A stretch of 58,326 nt of DNA from an uncultured Erysipelotrichaceae bacterium. GTDB taxonomy: Bacteria > Bacillota_I > Bacilli_A > Erysipelotrichales > Erysipelotrichaceae. Position 1 is the stretch's first letter; each line of letters begins with the position of its first letter. The stretch covers positions 1-58,326 of the forward strand of contig CACXCB010000282.1 of NCBI GenBank assembly GCA_902766005.1. The letters are read 5' to 3'. Position numbers and translations under genes: made by a program. The notes beneath the pieces are model-generated. The model saw only the letters and a program-made list of their open reading frames with translations, did not search any database and was not told the DNA's origin. Positions 57,127-58,326 of the stretch are shown here, one piece after another.

Positions 57127-58034
57127 CAGCGATTTTGAGAAATGGCAGCTGCCACTAAAATCGAATTGTATTTGTCAACACCGGAACTTGCACGTGAAAT
57201 CATGGAGATCGGTACCTTTGCTCCGACAATCGTTCCGCCCATTACCATTCCTGCAAAATAAGATAATGCTTTAAACAGAACATTTCCGGTTGTAATTTCA
57301 GGAACAAGAATGACATCTGCATCACCGGCTACAGGGCTGCTGTAGTCTTTAATCTCTGCACTTTCTTTTGAGATGGATAAATCAAATGAAATAGGTCCTT
57401 CTATGATGCATCCTGTTATTTCACCGTTTTCATTCATCTTCTTCAATGCATCTGCATCCACTGTCTCAGGCATTTTCGGATTCAGTCTTTCTACGGAAGC
57501 AATCGCAGCAACTTTCGGATTATCATAGCCAAGTTTATGACAGACATCAACTGCATTCAGAACCAGATCCTTTTTTGTCTTCAGATCCGGATACGGAACC
57601 ATTCCTGCATCTGTCAGAAATAACATCTTATGATAAGCAGGTACTTTCATTAGAAGAACATGAGACAGCTGTCTTCCTGTTCTTAATCCCCACTCCTTGT
57701 TTAAAACAGCCCTGAGGAATGTCGCTGTATATATCTTGCCTTTAAGAAGAGCATCCAGCTTGCCGTCATGTGCATCACGGATAACCTTTTCAGCAAGTTC
57801 TTCATCATTACGGCAATCCACAATCGGCGGTACAGGCAATCCTGTCTGCAATGCTTCCCATTTTTCAATTGTCTCTTCCTTTATGCCGTAAAGAACAGGA
57901 TCAATAATACCATCCTTCATCGCAGCTACCGTAGCTTCAAGTGCGTGTGTTTCATGAGAACCGATAATACCGATACGTGTCTTCGTTTCCCGTTGTAGTA
58001 CCATTTGACGGATTTCTTCAAAATCTTTGATCAT
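57126..58034 (-). CDS. Phosphate butyryltransferase/acetyltransferase family enzyme
   Basis: A 302-residue acyltransferase of the PTA/PTB fold, converting an acyl-CoA and phosphate to acyl-phosphate. Motifs include LLKGKIYTATFLRAVL near 95-110, LFLTDAGMVPYPDL near 137-150, EGPISFDLSIS near 210, and GGTIVGAKVPISMISRAS near the C-terminus. The short length (no N-terminal DRTGG part) fits Ptb-like enzymes rather than classical Pta (about 330). No butyrate kinase gene is adjacent, so butyryl and acetyl specificity cannot be separated. GGTAAAGGA precedes the ATG; a weak TATACT -10 lies near 58069. Confidence 0.85.
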   Translation of the reverse strand: MIKDFEEIRQMVLQRETKTRIGIIGSHETHALEATVAAMKDGIIDPVLYGIKEETIEKWEALQTGLPVPPIVDCRNDEELAEKVIRDAHDGKLDALLKGKIYTATFLRAVLNKEWGLRTGRQLSHVLLMKVPAYHKMLFLTDAGMVPYPDLKTKKDLVLNAVDVCHKLGYDNPKVAAIASVERLNPKMPETVDADALKKMNENGEITGCIIEGPISFDLSISKESAEIKDYSSPVAGDADVILVPEITTGNVLFKALSYFAGMVMGGTIVGAKVPISMISRASSGVDKYNSILVAAAISQNR

Positions 58035-58111
58035 ATCCTTTACCTTCTTTCAATAAGAATTAGTATACTCTCAGATTTCAGGAATTGAAAACATAAAAAC
58101 AACGGAAAATA

Positions 58112-58137
58112 CTAAAAAAGATCCCATTTCGGGATCT
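58112..58137 (-). terminator. Terminator of an upstream transcript entering from the right
   Basis: AGATCCC (58119-58125) pairs with GGGATCT (58131-58137); TTTTTTAG follows on the minus strand. It shows that a transcript from beyond the right edge ends here. Confidence 0.85.
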
Positions 58138-58140
58138 TTA

Positions 58141-58326
58141 ATCAGTCGTTGGCCCTTTGTTTCATTGTCGGAACGAGATTTCCATAGTCACTATAACGTC
58201 CCATAACTTAATAAAGCCCCTTAATAGCGTCACGTTCCCTTTTCCCGTAAAACTATAAGTCGCCATCACTTCTCATATCTAACTGGAGGATGGCGTACTT
58301 TTTGGTGTGTTGGTGTACTCATGTAC
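58141..58326 (-). other. Unassigned right-edge region: structured stretch and possible gene end
   Basis: On the minus strand an open frame from the window edge ends at a TGA at 58266-58268 (last residues KVRHPPVRYEK). A hairpin CGCCATC/GATGGCG (58261-58295) straddles that stop. About 120 bases without a long frame follow, then the terminator at 58119. This could be the 3' end of a mobile-element gene with its structured end, for example a tnpB with its guide-RNA region, or a small RNA. I could not identify it. A 20-codon frame (MGRYSDYGNLVPT...) inside it is too short to judge. Confidence 0.35.

Noticed and set aside
58161..58265. Small frames of 20-34 codons at the right edge as genes
   Set aside because: Too short, no ribosome site, and they overlap each other in different frames of a probably structured region.

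Overview
The window reads as a low-to-moderate GC Bacillota chromosome, most likely a gut-type member of the Erysipelotrichales or a near relative (inference). Support: a PolC-type replicative polymerase, EzrA, T-box leaders in front of valS and thrS, CIRCE-controlled groESL, an L27 with an N-terminal extension next to its processing protease Prp, and RqcH. Most genes lie on the minus strand. No tRNA, rRNA or CRISPR array was seen.

Layout. 1-1.5 kb: the left end of an IS200/IS605-type element (start of tnpA, its promoter, the end hairpin), then an Rpn/YhgA-like nuclease gene. 1.5-7 kb: glycerol kinase, pyruvate phosphate dikinase with a basic tail, and an alpha/beta-hydrolase that has lost its catalytic residues. 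7-10.2 kb: T-box-controlled valS and a small membrane protein. 10.2-14.8 kb: an SRAP/HMCES gene convergent with the rplU-prp-rpmA-obgE-ruvA-ruvB cluster. 14.8-20 kb: ezrA-cysteine desulfurase-thiI-79 aa gene, and rpsD with its own leader. 20-28 kb: an Old Yellow Enzyme/iron-sulphur flavoprotein, convergent with a tightly overlapped operon tetR-GH2-GPH transporter-GH36 that imports and cuts galactosides and carries a near-perfect cre site and a candidate TetR operator.

28-38.8 kb: gmk and rqcH from overlapping divergent promoters; a membrane-anchored glucosaminidase overlapping a ParB-like gene and an rluB-family gene; an orphan 303 aa protein; a Nudix gene coupled to a predicted GNAT-like/cysteine-peptidase-like protein; thrS without a TGS domain, behind a T-box. 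38.8-48.7 kb: polC, a HerA-like ATPase, galK, rnc, recG. 48.7-54.4 kb: an unusual cassette with a membrane-anchored 969 aa protein made of repeated SseB-like modules, a decayed fragment of a relative, an orphan 176 aa protein, a HAD phosphatase and a COG2509 flavoprotein. 54.5-58 kb: groESL with two CIRCE elements, an HD phosphohydrolase and a phosphate butyryl/acetyltransferase. The last 190 bases hold a structured stretch and perhaps the end of a truncated gene.

How it works together: most of the window is housekeeping (translation, ribosome quality control, recombination, replication, cell division). Sugar use (GH36, GH2, transporter, galK) and fermentative energy metabolism (PPDK, GlpK, Ptb) are layered on this. 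The best candidates for undescribed biology are the SseB-repeat cassette, the glucosaminidase/ParB-like operon, the Nudix-peptidase pair and the hydrolase pseudoenzyme.
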